From Bacteroidaceae bacterium (GTDB lineage: Bacteria; Bacteroidota; Bacteroidia; Bacteroidales; Bacteroidaceae): a DNA stretch of 56,321 nt. A program made the position numbers and the translations under genes. Each line of letters begins with the position of its first letter. Position 1 is the first letter of the stretch. Of this stretch, positions 45,075 through 53,048 are shown in pieces. The notes under the pieces were generated by a model. It was not told the DNA's origin and did not search any database. It saw only the letters and a list, made by a program, of their open reading frames with translations. Location: the NCBI GenBank assembly GCA_017647975.1, contig JAGCJL010000001.1, positions 1 through 56,321 on the forward strand, given 5' to 3'.

Positions 45075-45107
45075 CAAACTTACACAATAAATTCCGATAA
45101 TTGCAAA
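45075..45107 (-). promoter_or_regulatory. Promoter of mutA-mutB
   Basis: On the minus strand: TTTG (45107-45104), 21-bp spacer, TAAGTTTG (45082-45075), an exact match to the Bacteroidales consensus. The leader would be about 50 bases; no cobalamin-riboswitch-like structure fits in it. Confidence 0.7.
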
Positions 45108-45132
45108 AAAGAGTGTTTATTTTTTAAAACTT

Positions 45133-47172
45133 TTACTTTACTACAATTTCGTCAGTAAACAGCCATCCTCTCTGAGGACCACACTTGGCAGTGTATCTGA
45201 TGTAACGAGTCTTTACACACTCTTCGCCATACCAGCCGAAGTTTTTGAACGAAAGTCCCTCGTCACGAACAACATCATGGCTGATGCGTGCAAGTTCGGT
45301 AAAGTTTTCGTTATCTATTGATGTTGCTATAATGACCTCTGCGGGCATCCACACATCGGGAATACACATCTGCATAAAGTCGGCAGCAACGCTTGTGATC
45401 TCCTTTTCTTCACCAAGATCAATCGTTATATCCACTCCGTTTTTTATGAAGCCCTGCCATTTCTTGTCGGTGTAGGTCCAACCGCCATGTATGCCATCGG
45501 TCAGGGTGTCATCACCGTTGGCCTTGTAATTATTGTGATATGGTGCCTCTGTCGCATATATCACCTTTGTTCCTTTGGCAAGGTGGTTGTTCTCCTGTTG
45601 TGCCTCTTTTCTCTCGCCATGTTCATTCTCAAGGTCGAATGCCGCGTAACCCTTTTTTCGTAATCCGTTTACAGCCTCTATGGCACGGCTCTTGAAGTTT
45701 GCATAATCACGCTTAGCTGGGTTGCTCCAACCAATTTCGGCAATGGCAAGAATACGTGGATATACAAGGAACTCCAACATCTCGCCGGTGGGAACATATT
45801 CAGCCCAGATATTTCCCTGTATACCATGTATCAGAGCAGCTTGTTCCTCGGTAAGTCCCTCTCTCGGGTTGTAGGAATATACTTTGTGTAGTGGCATGTA
45901 AGGGCCGAAAGCCATAGGCATCATCGTGGGTGCGTCCTGGTATGAGTCAAGGTAACAATATTGTCCGGGGGTCATTATAGCCTTGTGTCCACTTGCTGCG
46001 GCTGCAATACCACCTTCTGTGCCACGCCAAGACATTACAGTTGCGTTGGGAGCAAGACCTCCCTCAAGAATTTCATCCCAACCGATAATTTGTCGGCCTT
46101 TACTGTTGAGATATTTTTCAATGCGTTGTATCAGGTAGCTTTGCAATTCATTGACATCTTTCAAGCCTTCCTCTTTCATGCGTTTCTGGCATAGAGGGCA
46201 GTGGTGCCATGATGCTTTGCCGGCTTCGTCGCCACCTATATGTATATATTCCGAAGGGAATAGTTCTATAACCTCGTCGAGTACATTTTGCAGGAACTCG
46301 AAAGTCTTTTCGTTGCCCACGCAAAAGTCTGCCTGCTTGTACGGCTCGTGTGTACAAGAGAGTTCGGGGTACGCAGTGAGTACCTCCTCGCTGTGTGCCG
46401 GCATCTCAATCTCTGGGATAATTGTGATATATCTCTCTTGTGCATATTTTACAAGTTCTCTGATGTCGTCTTGGGTAAAATAACCGCCATATGCACCGTC
46501 GCTTCCTTCATTGACATATTCACGTGAGCCGAACCACCAGTCTTGCCAAATAGCAGGTGAACGCCATGCCGCGAACTGTGTCAGTCTTGGATATCTCTTT
46601 ATCTCAATACGCCAACCGGCAGCATCGGTAAGGTGCAGGTGCAGACGGTTCATCTTGAAATGGGCAATGGCATCAATCTGTTTCTTAATGAACTCCTTGT
46701 CAAAGAAGTGGCGGCTCACATCAATCATCAGTCCGCGATAAGCGAACTGTGGTTCATCAGTGATAACACCGCAGGGGATTTTGTTCTCCTCGTCGGCGAG
46801 TTGCAACAAGGTTTGTACGCCATAGAAAAGTCCGGCACCGCTTTTTGCCGAAATGTTTATCCCTCTCTTGTTTACACTGATAACGTAGCCTTCGGGAGAG
46901 TTTATGTTTTCATCTAATACAAGCTTTAGATTTTTCTTTTTTTCTTCGGTTTTAAGGTTGAACTTTGATGCTGCAAGATATTCAGCAAGGATTTTTGTAT
47001 CCTCTTCATTGGCATTGATTATCAAACCTGTATTACCATCAAATGTAAATACGCTATTTACCAACTCCATGCTCTGTGGCAATGGTAAAACATTCAGTTC
47101 CGTAATGTCAATACTCTTTTCACAACCTATAGTCGCAAGAATAATGGCTGTGAATACTAAAAAATTTCTCAT
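45133..47172 (-). CDS. Beta-N-acetylhexosaminidase lipoprotein, GH20
   Basis: A 679-residue lipoprotein (AIILATIGC, Cys17) that removes terminal GlcNAc/GalNAc from glycans in the periplasm or on the surface. The N-terminal GH20b domain includes YGVQTLLQL. The catalytic barrel has RGLMIDVSRHFFDKEFIKKQ, MNRLHLHLTDAAGWRIEIK and the catalytic Asp-Glu pair in YIHIGGDEAGK (about 318-319), then IIGWDEILEGG and VMSWRGTEGG. The last 130 residues form a discoidin-like beta sandwich (GIHGGWTYTDKKWQGFIKNG; DITIDLGEEKEITSVAADFM; VKTRYIRYTAKCGPQRGW). Host mucin or N-glycans are likely substrates but cannot be specified. It stands alone, with no SusC/SusD genes next to it. Confidence 0.93.
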   Translation of the reverse strand: MRNFLVFTAIILATIGCEKSIDITELNVLPLPQSMELVNSVFTFDGNTGLIINANEEDTKILAEYLAASKFNLKTEEKKKNLKLVLDENINSPEGYVISVNKRGINISAKSGAGLFYGVQTLLQLADEENKIPCGVITDEPQFAYRGLMIDVSRHFFDKEFIKKQIDAIAHFKMNRLHLHLTDAAGWRIEIKRYPRLTQFAAWRSPAIWQDWWFGSREYVNEGSDGAYGGYFTQDDIRELVKYAQERYITIIPEIEMPAHSEEVLTAYPELSCTHEPYKQADFCVGNEKTFEFLQNVLDEVIELFPSEYIHIGGDEAGKASWHHCPLCQKRMKEEGLKDVNELQSYLIQRIEKYLNSKGRQIIGWDEILEGGLAPNATVMSWRGTEGGIAAAASGHKAIMTPGQYCYLDSYQDAPTMMPMAFGPYMPLHKVYSYNPREGLTEEQAALIHGIQGNIWAEYVPTGEMLEFLVYPRILAIAEIGWSNPAKRDYANFKSRAIEAVNGLRKKGYAAFDLENEHGERKEAQQENNHLAKGTKVIYATEAPYHNNYKANGDDTLTDGIHGGWTYTDKKWQGFIKNGVDITIDLGEEKEITSVAADFMQMCIPDVWMPAEVIIATSIDNENFTELARISHDVVRDEGLSFKNFGWYGEECVKTRYIRYTAKCGPQRGWLFTDEIVVK

Positions 47173-47227
47173 AGCGGTTTTGTTTTATGACACTTGCGAA
47201 GATAATAATAAAAAAAACATTAAAAAA

Positions 47228-47260
47228 TTTGGAGAGTAAATAAATTGTGTTTTATATTTG
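47228..47260 (+). promoter_or_regulatory. Promoter of the ABC transporter / GntR operon
   Basis: TTTG (47228-47231), 21-bp spacer, TATATTTG (47253-47260), an exact match to the Bacteroidales consensus. The transcript would begin near 47267, giving a very short leader of about 20 bases that lies inside the operator. Confidence 0.75.
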
Positions 47261-47261
47261 C

Positions 47262-47285
47262 AGTGTACTAATAAACTAATACACT
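47262..47285 (+). promoter_or_regulatory. YtrA-type GntR operator overlapping the transcription start
   Basis: AGTGTA (47262-47267) and TACACT (47280-47285) are perfect inverted repeats separated by 12 bp, directly after the -7 element and directly before the ATG at 47286. The spacer also has ACTAATA twice. YtrA-subfamily regulators bind AGTGTA/TACACT-type repeats, and the third gene of this operon encodes such a regulator, so autoregulation by blocking initiation is a strong inference. Confidence 0.7.
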
Positions 47286-48086
47286 ATGATAACGATTAAA
47301 GATTTGTCTTTTGCTTATTCTAAGGATAAAGTCCTTGATGGTATAAGCACAACTTTCGAGCAGGGAAAGATTTACGGCCTGCTCGGTGCAAACGGTGTTG
47401 GCAAGAGTACAATGTTCAAGATATTGTGTGGCCTGCTTACACCACAAACAGGAAATGTCAATATCGATGGTAACTCTCCGCTTGACCGCAAGCCCGGTTT
47501 CTTGTCGAAGATTTTTTATATTCCCGAGGATTTTGAAGGACCTGCAGTGTCAATAAAGAACTATGCGAACTGTATTGCCGGCTTTTATCCCAACTACGAT
47601 GAGGCTCTTTTAAAAAAACTTCTTGCCGACTTTGAGATTGACATAAACCGCAAGTTTACAACTCTTTCGCTTGGTCAACGTAAGAGAGCTATTCTCTCTG
47701 TTGCATTGGCTTTGAGAACAGAATTTCTTCTGCTTGACGAGCCTACCAATGGCCTCGACATTCCGAGCAAACTTGAGTTCCGCAAGATGGTTGCTGCGGC
47801 AATGGACGAAAACCGTACCATTATAATATCCACACATCAGGTAAAGGATGTAGAGAACTTGCTCGACCACATTATGATTCTTGACAAACGTGCAGTATTG
47901 CTTGACAGTAGCGTTTCCGATATACAGAGTGAGTATAGTTTTGAAATCTCGCCCAATGTACCTGCCGATGCTCTATATGTTGAGTCTGGGCTTGGTGGCA
48001 GCAGTTACATCTGCAAGAACACTACTGGCGAGGAGAGCCGTATAAACATAGAACTTCTGTTCAATTATATTAACTCTAAAAAATAA
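47286..48086 (+). CDS. ABC transporter ATP-binding protein
   Basis: A 266-residue ATPase with all ABC motifs: Walker A GLLGANGVGKSTMFKI (32-47), Q-loop region KPGFLSKIFYIPEDFEGP, signature TLSLGQRKRAILS, Walker B FLLLDEPTNGLDIPSK and H-loop IIISTHQVKD. The short C-terminal extension is typical of drug/peptide-export ATPases of the YtrB/CcmA type. It is the first gene of a unit with a membrane protein and a YtrA-like repressor, comparable to ytr-type operons that respond to cell-envelope stress or antibiotics. The substrate here is unknown. Confidence 0.92.
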   Translation: MITIKDLSFAYSKDKVLDGISTTFEQGKIYGLLGANGVGKSTMFKILCGLLTPQTGNVNIDGNSPLDRKPGFLSKIFYIPEDFEGPAVSIKNYANCIAGFYPNYDEALLKKLLADFEIDINRKFTTLSLGQRKRAILSVALALRTEFLLLDEPTNGLDIPSKLEFRKMVAAAMDENRTIIISTHQVKDVENLLDHIMILDKRAVLLDSSVSDIQSEYSFEISPNVPADALYVESGLGGSSYICKNTTGEESRINIELLFNYINSKK

Positions 48087-48092
48087 GGTGTC

Positions 48093-48875
48093 ATGAACGA
48101 GATTTTTGATATACAACGTCTTGGAAAATTGTTTGTCTATGAGGTGACAAACTATCTGCCCCGTTTTTTCAAGAGCCTGATAATCGCTTCGGGAGTGCTT
48201 GTTGCCGTTTGGCTGCTGTCTCTTGTCGCAACAGTAGATATTATGGACTATGGAAGGGAAGAACTGATAAACAGTCTATACTTCTTTATGCTCCTTCTTT
48301 CGCCTTATATAATATACAAGGATATGAATAACCGCAAGAAAGGTTATATGTATGCCATGATACCGGCAAGCACTCTTGAAAAACTGATTTCAATGCTCCT
48401 TGTTTGCTGTACGGTTGTTCCGGCTGTAGTTTATCTGTCACTCACATTGACCGATGTTGTGCTGTACGTGTTCTCGCAGTTGGGAGTGGGGACATTTGAG
48501 AATATTGCATTCTCCCATCCCTTCTATGCTGTGTCTGACTCGATGTCTTGGTTCGATAATGTTATTGGCGTTCTATGTTCAGTAACTACGGCGATGATGT
48601 TCAACTCGATATTCCGCAAGAACAAGATTTTCAAGACTGTGCTGTTCAATATAACTGTGATTTTCAGCATTTCTATAATAGCTATTCTTGTATATAACGT
48701 GATATCGCCTGAATTTGTAGAACGTATCTCTAATTGGTTTGGTGACTTATTCTATTCATTCTCAGTAGAGCAAATAGAGAGTATGGCAATATGGATTATG
48801 AGGCTCTCTTATCTTGTCTGGATTGCAGTTACTCTTGGCATAACATATTATCGTATTAAGAAAGTAAACTATTGA
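48093..48875 (+). CDS. ABC transporter membrane subunit
   Basis: A 260-residue integral membrane protein with about six hydrophobic segments (SLIIASGVLVAVWLLSLVA, LYFFMLLLSPYIIY, LISMLLVCCTVVPAVVYLSL, TVLFNITVIFSISIIAILVY and a final WIAVTLGITYY). The loop YKDMNNRKKGYMYAMIPAST resembles the corresponding loop of ABC-2-like permeases of Bacteroidales. It starts 6 bp after the ATPase gene and ends 4 bp before the regulator gene, so it is the partner permease. No substrate can be inferred. Confidence 0.82.
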   Translation: MNEIFDIQRLGKLFVYEVTNYLPRFFKSLIIASGVLVAVWLLSLVATVDIMDYGREELINSLYFFMLLLSPYIIYKDMNNRKKGYMYAMIPASTLEKLISMLLVCCTVVPAVVYLSLTLTDVVLYVFSQLGVGTFENIAFSHPFYAVSDSMSWFDNVIGVLCSVTTAMMFNSIFRKNKIFKTVLFNITVIFSISIIAILVYNVISPEFVERISNWFGDLFYSFSVEQIESMAIWIMRLSYLVWIAVTLGITYYRIKKVNY

Positions 48876-48879
48876 TATT

Positions 48880-49224
48880 ATGGAGTACAGTGAACATAAA
48901 CCTATATACCTGCAGAACGTTGAACTGATGCAGGAGAAGATTCTCCGAAACGAGTGGTGTGAAGAGGAACGTATCCCCTCAGTGCGTGAGATGGGGGCAA
49001 TGGTTGGCGTCAATCCCAACACTGTAGTACGTTCTTACCAGTTGCTTGAGCAGCAGGAGATAATATACAACAAGCGTGGTCTTGGTTACTTTGTCAAAGA
49101 TGGGGCTGTCGCACGTATCAAGGAGAACGTGAAAAGGGAGTTCATCATAAATGAACTGCCTCAGTTCAAGGCAAAGGCCGAGATGCTTGGCATAACGAAA
49201 GAGGAACTGATTAAACTGTTATGA
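48880..49224 (+). CDS. GntR-family regulator, YtrA subfamily
   Basis: A 114-residue repressor: an N-terminal winged helix-turn-helix (IYLQNVELMQEKILRNEW, IPSVREMGAMVGVNPNTVVR, YQLLEQQEIIYNKRGLGYFV) and only a short two-helix tail (AKAEMLGITKEELIKLL). The small tail without a ligand domain is the mark of the YtrA subfamily, whose members regulate adjacent ABC transporters. The operator-like repeat at 47262-47285 in front of the operon is its probable target. Its stop overlaps the next start (ATGA), so the downstream rhodanese gene is translationally coupled to it. Confidence 0.9.
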   Translation: MEYSEHKPIYLQNVELMQEKILRNEWCEEERIPSVREMGAMVGVNPNTVVRSYQLLEQQEIIYNKRGLGYFVKDGAVARIKENVKREFIINELPQFKAKAEMLGITKEELIKLL

Positions 49225-49619
49225 TTATGGAAAGACTGAAAAACGTATTATTGCTATTTTTTATTTTTGCAATGAACTCATGTGTGCAGTGTAGCCATAC
49301 CGGCGGGCACTTTGAACGCTTGTCCGTTGCCGAGTTCAAGGAGTTTATCGCCAATCCCGATGTGCAGCTTGTTGATGTGCGTACAGCCGAAGAATACAAT
49401 GCCGGACACATGCCGGGCAGTATAAATATCGATGTCTTGCAGGGTCATGAGGAACTTGCAACAAAACTCGATCCTGAACGTCCCGTCGCACTCTATTGCC
49501 GCAGCGGTAGGCGTAGCGAAAATGCGGGAATTGTCTTGAAAGCGGTCTTCTTTAGGAATGTCGTTGATCTCGAAGGCGGGTACAATGCTTGGACAGAGTA
49601 CCATAACGACGGTGAATGA
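49221..49619 (+). CDS. Rhodanese-like lipoprotein
   Basis: A 132-residue lipoprotein (FIFAMNSC, Cys21) with one rhodanese domain: VQLVDVRTAEEYNAGHMPGS, then the active loop ALYCRSGRRSENA and a final VVDLEGGYNAW. The loop cysteine could carry a persulfide. Family members move sulfur or act in thiol chemistry; in the periplasm the partner is unknown. The ATG at 49221 overlaps the regulator stop by four bases (49227 is an alternative start), which places it in the ABC/GntR operon and therefore possibly under the same repressor. Confidence 0.85.
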   Translation: MIMERLKNVLLLFFIFAMNSCVQCSHTGGHFERLSVAEFKEFIANPDVQLVDVRTAEEYNAGHMPGSINIDVLQGHEELATKLDPERPVALYCRSGRRSENAGIVLKAVFFRNVVDLEGGYNAWTEYHNDGE

Positions 49620-49663
49620 GTGTGAGCTTAGCTATTATTTAAATAACGATTAATTTGATTATT

Positions 49664-51430
49664 ATGAAAGGATTTCTTAAAAATACATTCGCCTGCGTAC
49701 TGGGTGTGGTAATTGCAGGTCTTATTCTCCCTATTGTGGGAATATTGATTATTGCAGGAATTGCAGCACCGGCTGGTAATGGGGACATTGAAAAGAATTC
49801 GGTACTGTTCCTTGACCTTAACGGAACAATTGAGGAGCGTGTCGAGGAGAATCCTTTTGCATCAATGATGAACGATGAGTTCAAGACATATGGACTTGAT
49901 GAGATATTATCGGCTATCAAAGAGGCAAAGAGAAATGAAAATATAGAAGGTATATATCTGCAGGCAGGTGCTATTGAAAAGGCTTCGGGGGCTTCGTTCG
50001 AAGAGATACGTGGTGAACTGGAGTCTTTCAAGGAGAGCGGAAAGTTTGTTGTAGCTTACGGCGATCAGTATTCTCAAGAACTTTATTATCTGGCCTCTGT
50101 TGCCGATAAAGTAATCCTGAACCCACAGGGAAGCATCGCATGGCACGGTCTTGCGTCAAGCCCCATCTTCTACAAGGAACTGCTTGAGAAGGTTGGAGTT
50201 GAGATGCAGGTGTTCAAGGTCGGAACCTACAAGTCGGCGGTGGAGCCGTTTATCGCAACTGAAATGAGTGATGCCAACCGCGAACAGTTTTCAGAGCTGC
50301 TGACCTCTACCTGGGACGAGTTCCTTGCAGCTGTTTCAGCATCGCGTAATGTACCCAAGGAGAGACTCGATGAGTATGCCGACAGGTTCATGGATTTTTG
50401 TCAGGCCGAGGAGTATGTGGCGTGTGGTATGGCCGATACATTGCTCTACAAGGACGGTGTTCTGGACTATCTCAAGAGTCTCACAGGTGTTGCCGACGAT
50501 GATGATCTGAATCTTGTTACAATGGAGACAATGAAGAACTGGCTTAAAGCGTCGGAGGCCGTGAAGTCTTACGACAATAACAGGATTGCCGTATATTATG
50601 CCTTTGGAGATATCGACGGCTCTACCTCTTCTTTTGAGGGTATAAACTCCAAGAAGGTCATCAAGGAATTGCGTGAATTACGTGAGGATGACGATGTGAA
50701 GGCTGTTGTCCTTCGCGTGAATTCTCCCGGCGGCAGTGCCTATGGCTCGGAACAGATCTGGCGTGAGGTGACACTGCTCAAGGCTGTCAAGCCTGTTGTG
50801 GTTTCAATGGGCGACTATGCGGCGTCGGGCGGTTACTATATTTCGTGTGCCGCAGACTGCATTGTTGCCAACAATACAACACTCACAGGTTCAATAGGCA
50901 TTTTCGGAATGTTCCCTACGGCGGAGAAACTGTTGAAGGATAAGATCGGTCTTGATTTTGATGTTGTGAAGACTAACCGTATGGCCGATTTCGGCGAAAT
51001 GTCACGCTCTTTCCGTCCCGAGGAGAAGGTTGTTCTGCAGAAGTATGTAAACAATGGATATGATCTCTTCCTGAAACGCTGTGCCGACGGACGTGGTGTA
51101 GCTGTCGAAGATATCGCGAAGATTGCCGAAGGCCGTGTGTGGACAGGTAGCAAGGCTAAGGAGATTGGTCTTGTTGATGAACTTGGTGACCTTGACAAAG
51201 CTGTAGGGATTGCGGCACAGAAAGCCGGTCTTGCACATTATAGCGTGAAGACATATCCTGAGGAAGAGAATTTTGTTGAGAAACTTATGGATACCGGCAA
51301 GGATGACTATATGGAGGCGATGGCCCGTGAAGCTCTGGGAGGTTATTATAATAGCGTCAGGTTTATCCGTAACATTGGTAACTGTGACAATATCCAGGCT
51401 CGTCTGCCTTTTGATTTGAATATAAGATGA
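49664..51430 (+). CDS. sppA: Signal peptide peptidase SppA (protease IV), 67-kDa type
   Basis: Membrane protease that degrades cleaved signal peptides. ATG 49664 gives 588 residues, the long two-domain form. One N-terminal membrane span (FACVLGVVIAGLILPIVGIL) precedes the tandem ClpP-like domains. The lysine of the dyad is expected in VFKVGTYKSAVEPF (about 189) in the first domain. The serine lies in the second domain in VSMGDYAASGGYYIS (about 391), followed by TLTGSIGIFGMFP. Other conserved stretches are LRVNSPGGSAYGSEQIWREV and GRVWTGSKAKEIGLVDELG. The 3' end overlaps an ATG of the next gene by four bases, but that gene's better start is 18 bp further on. Confidence 0.94.
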   Translation: MKGFLKNTFACVLGVVIAGLILPIVGILIIAGIAAPAGNGDIEKNSVLFLDLNGTIEERVEENPFASMMNDEFKTYGLDEILSAIKEAKRNENIEGIYLQAGAIEKASGASFEEIRGELESFKESGKFVVAYGDQYSQELYYLASVADKVILNPQGSIAWHGLASSPIFYKELLEKVGVEMQVFKVGTYKSAVEPFIATEMSDANREQFSELLTSTWDEFLAAVSASRNVPKERLDEYADRFMDFCQAEEYVACGMADTLLYKDGVLDYLKSLTGVADDDDLNLVTMETMKNWLKASEAVKSYDNNRIAVYYAFGDIDGSTSSFEGINSKKVIKELRELREDDDVKAVVLRVNSPGGSAYGSEQIWREVTLLKAVKPVVVSMGDYAASGGYYISCAADCIVANNTTLTGSIGIFGMFPTAEKLLKDKIGLDFDVVKTNRMADFGEMSRSFRPEEKVVLQKYVNNGYDLFLKRCADGRGVAVEDIAKIAEGRVWTGSKAKEIGLVDELGDLDKAVGIAAQKAGLAHYSVKTYPEEENFVEKLMDTGKDDYMEAMAREALGGYYNSVRFIRNIGNCDNIQARLPFDLNIR

Positions 51431-51444
51431 TTGGGAGGAATATT

Positions 51445-52098
51445 ATGAAAAATACAAAAAATATTTTTACGATGTTTATATGTTGTTTGATGATGCTCTT
51501 TATGGGCTGCGATAACGTTTCCTGTAATTTGGATAACGAGTATATGTACACGATTTCCGGTAATGTCGTAGCTGTTGAAATCAGTGGCGGTGTTGATGTT
51601 GTGGTAGACAGCACTCTTGCACAGAATAAGGTGCTGGTACTATCCAATACGGACGATCTCAGCAAGCTCGTGCTCAAAGAAGAAAACGGCACGCTTGTGA
51701 TATCTGATAAACGAAATATAGGCAATAAGGTGTATAAGCTACATGTTCCCGCATTGAACTATGAAGCATTGGTGATTTCGGGCGGTAGTGATTTTGAATG
51801 GGATGGTTGTTCTGTAGAAAAAATTTCTGTAATAACATCAGGCGGTGCCGATTGTGAGATGAACGGCAGATGTACTTCCCTCTCTGTGGTAGCTTCGGGT
51901 GGAGCTGATGTTGATATGGAGCATTTGATTGCCGAAGATGTTGCTGTTGTCGCTTCCGGAGGTGCCGATGTCAGCGTTCACGCCACAGGTACAATCTCTG
52001 TTACCGCCTCAGGCGGTTCCGACATTTCCATTGCTGGCAATCCGAGAATCTCGGGCTGGAATGTTTCCGGTGGAGCTGATGTGCACGTTAAAAAGTGA
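51445..52098 (+). CDS. DUF2807 (GIN-domain-like) lipoprotein
   Basis: ATG 51445 follows a strong GGGAGGAA and gives 217 residues with a lipobox (LLMMLFMGC region, Cys22); ATG 51427 overlapping sppA is less likely. The mature part repeats SGG[A/S/V]D seven times, at residues 47, 112, 132, 151, 171, 189 and 208, the last six spaced 18-20 residues apart. This is the pattern of a parallel beta-helix with one motif per turn, as in Bacteroidota DUF2807 proteins. Members are called putative autotransporter adhesins, but the function is not shown. Its place directly behind sppA suggests co-expression. Confidence 0.85.
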   Translation: MKNTKNIFTMFICCLMMLFMGCDNVSCNLDNEYMYTISGNVVAVEISGGVDVVVDSTLAQNKVLVLSNTDDLSKLVLKEENGTLVISDKRNIGNKVYKLHVPALNYEALVISGGSDFEWDGCSVEKISVITSGGADCEMNGRCTSLSVVASGGADVDMEHLIAEDVAVVASGGADVSVHATGTISVTASGGSDISIAGNPRISGWNVSGGADVHVKK

Positions 52099-52129
52099 CA
52101 TTGTTTAAAATCCCATATAGCTTGTTGTT

Positions 52130-52807
52130 ATGAAAGGCGGTATCAGGCTTTTAGCATCGGCATGTATCAGGTTCTTTGCGGGCCTGATACTTGTAGGACT
52201 TTTGATTTTCCTGCCCGCGGGTACATTGCACTATCCCTGCGGATGGCTTTTTATGGCGGTTCTCTTCGTGCCTATGTTCATCGCGGGAGTGGTGATGCTG
52301 TTCCGTTCTCCTGCACTGCTGGAGAAAAGGCTCAATGCGAAAGAGAAGGAGGCGGAGCAGAAGAGTGTGGTGGCGTTAAGCGGTATAATGTTTGTGGCAG
52401 CTTTTGTGGTGGCCGGGCTTGACTTCAGATATTCTTGGACCGCGATGCCTGTATGGACAGTACTTGTCGCTACGTCTCTTTTCCTATTGGCATATATTAT
52501 GTATGCCGAGGTGTTGCGTGAGAACGTATATCTCTCACGTACGATAGAGGTGCAGGAGAACCAGACGGTCATTGATACAGGGCTTTACGGCATAGTGCGT
52601 CATCCCATGTACTCGGCAACGATATTGCTTTTTCTCTCTATGCCGCTTGTGCTGGGTTCGTTGCCTTCGTTTGTTATAATGCTGGCATATATACCAATCA
52701 TTGCGAAAAGGATAAGGAATGAAGAGGCGGTGCTCCGCAAAGGTCTTACCGGGTATGATGATTATTGCATGAAAGTGAAATATAGGATAATTCCTTTCGT
52801 GTGGTAG
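52130..52807 (+). CDS. Isoprenylcysteine carboxyl methyltransferase-like membrane protein
   Basis: A 225-residue protein with about five membrane segments (FFAGLILVGLLIFLPAGTL, WLFMAVLFVPMFIAGVVMLF, ALSGIMFVAAFVVAGLDF, VWTVLVATSLFLLAYIMY, ILLFLSMPLVLGSLPSFVIM). The C-terminal motif set of the ICMT/PEMT superfamily is present: DTGLYGIVRHPMYSATIL binds SAM, and RNEEAVLRKGLTGYDDYC with RIIPFVW closes the domain. Bacterial members methylate unknown lipids or small molecules; prenylated proteins are not expected here. It starts 31 bp after the DUF2807 gene and probably ends the sppA transcription unit. Confidence 0.85.
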   Translation: MKGGIRLLASACIRFFAGLILVGLLIFLPAGTLHYPCGWLFMAVLFVPMFIAGVVMLFRSPALLEKRLNAKEKEAEQKSVVALSGIMFVAAFVVAGLDFRYSWTAMPVWTVLVATSLFLLAYIMYAEVLRENVYLSRTIEVQENQTVIDTGLYGIVRHPMYSATILLFLSMPLVLGSLPSFVIMLAYIPIIAKRIRNEEAVLRKGLTGYDDYCMKVKYRIIPFVW

Positions 52808-52916
52808 TTTAAGAGAAGTCTAAAGACAAGAATGGTTTTTATATCCTGTCATTAACAGGAAAATGATTCAAAACCAGGCTGTATTCTCATTTCTGCAACA
52901 TTCTAGTGCCGGCAAG

Positions 52917-52948
52917 TTTCATCTATTCTCACTTTTTCATACCTTTGC
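52917..52948 (+). promoter_or_regulatory. Candidate distal promoter of sstT
   Basis: TTTC (52917-52920), 20-bp spacer, TACCTTTG (52941-52948), the latter an exact TAnnTTTG. The leader to sstT would be about 95 bases and includes a possible 40-codon frame starting at ATG 52952. Confidence 0.5.
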
Positions 52949-52999
52949 AATATGAATATTGCGAAAACAGGCCGTATTCGTTGGGAAACTTTAAATAAA

Positions 53000-53029
53000 T
53001 TTGAGTTTCACTCATTTGCACAATCTTTG
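53000..53029 (+). promoter_or_regulatory. Candidate proximal promoter of sstT
   Basis: TTTG (53000-53003), 18-bp spacer, AATCTTTG (53022-53029), one base off the consensus. It lies 20 bp before the sstT start and would give a very short leader; it may be an alternative to the distal promoter. Confidence 0.35.
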
Positions 53030-53048
53030 CAGTTAAATATTTTAAAAT

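Noticed and set aside
52844..52860. TCCTGT/ACAGGA hairpin after the ICMT-like gene as a terminator
   Set aside because: Six-bp stem followed by A-rich sequence, no T-run; too weak to call.
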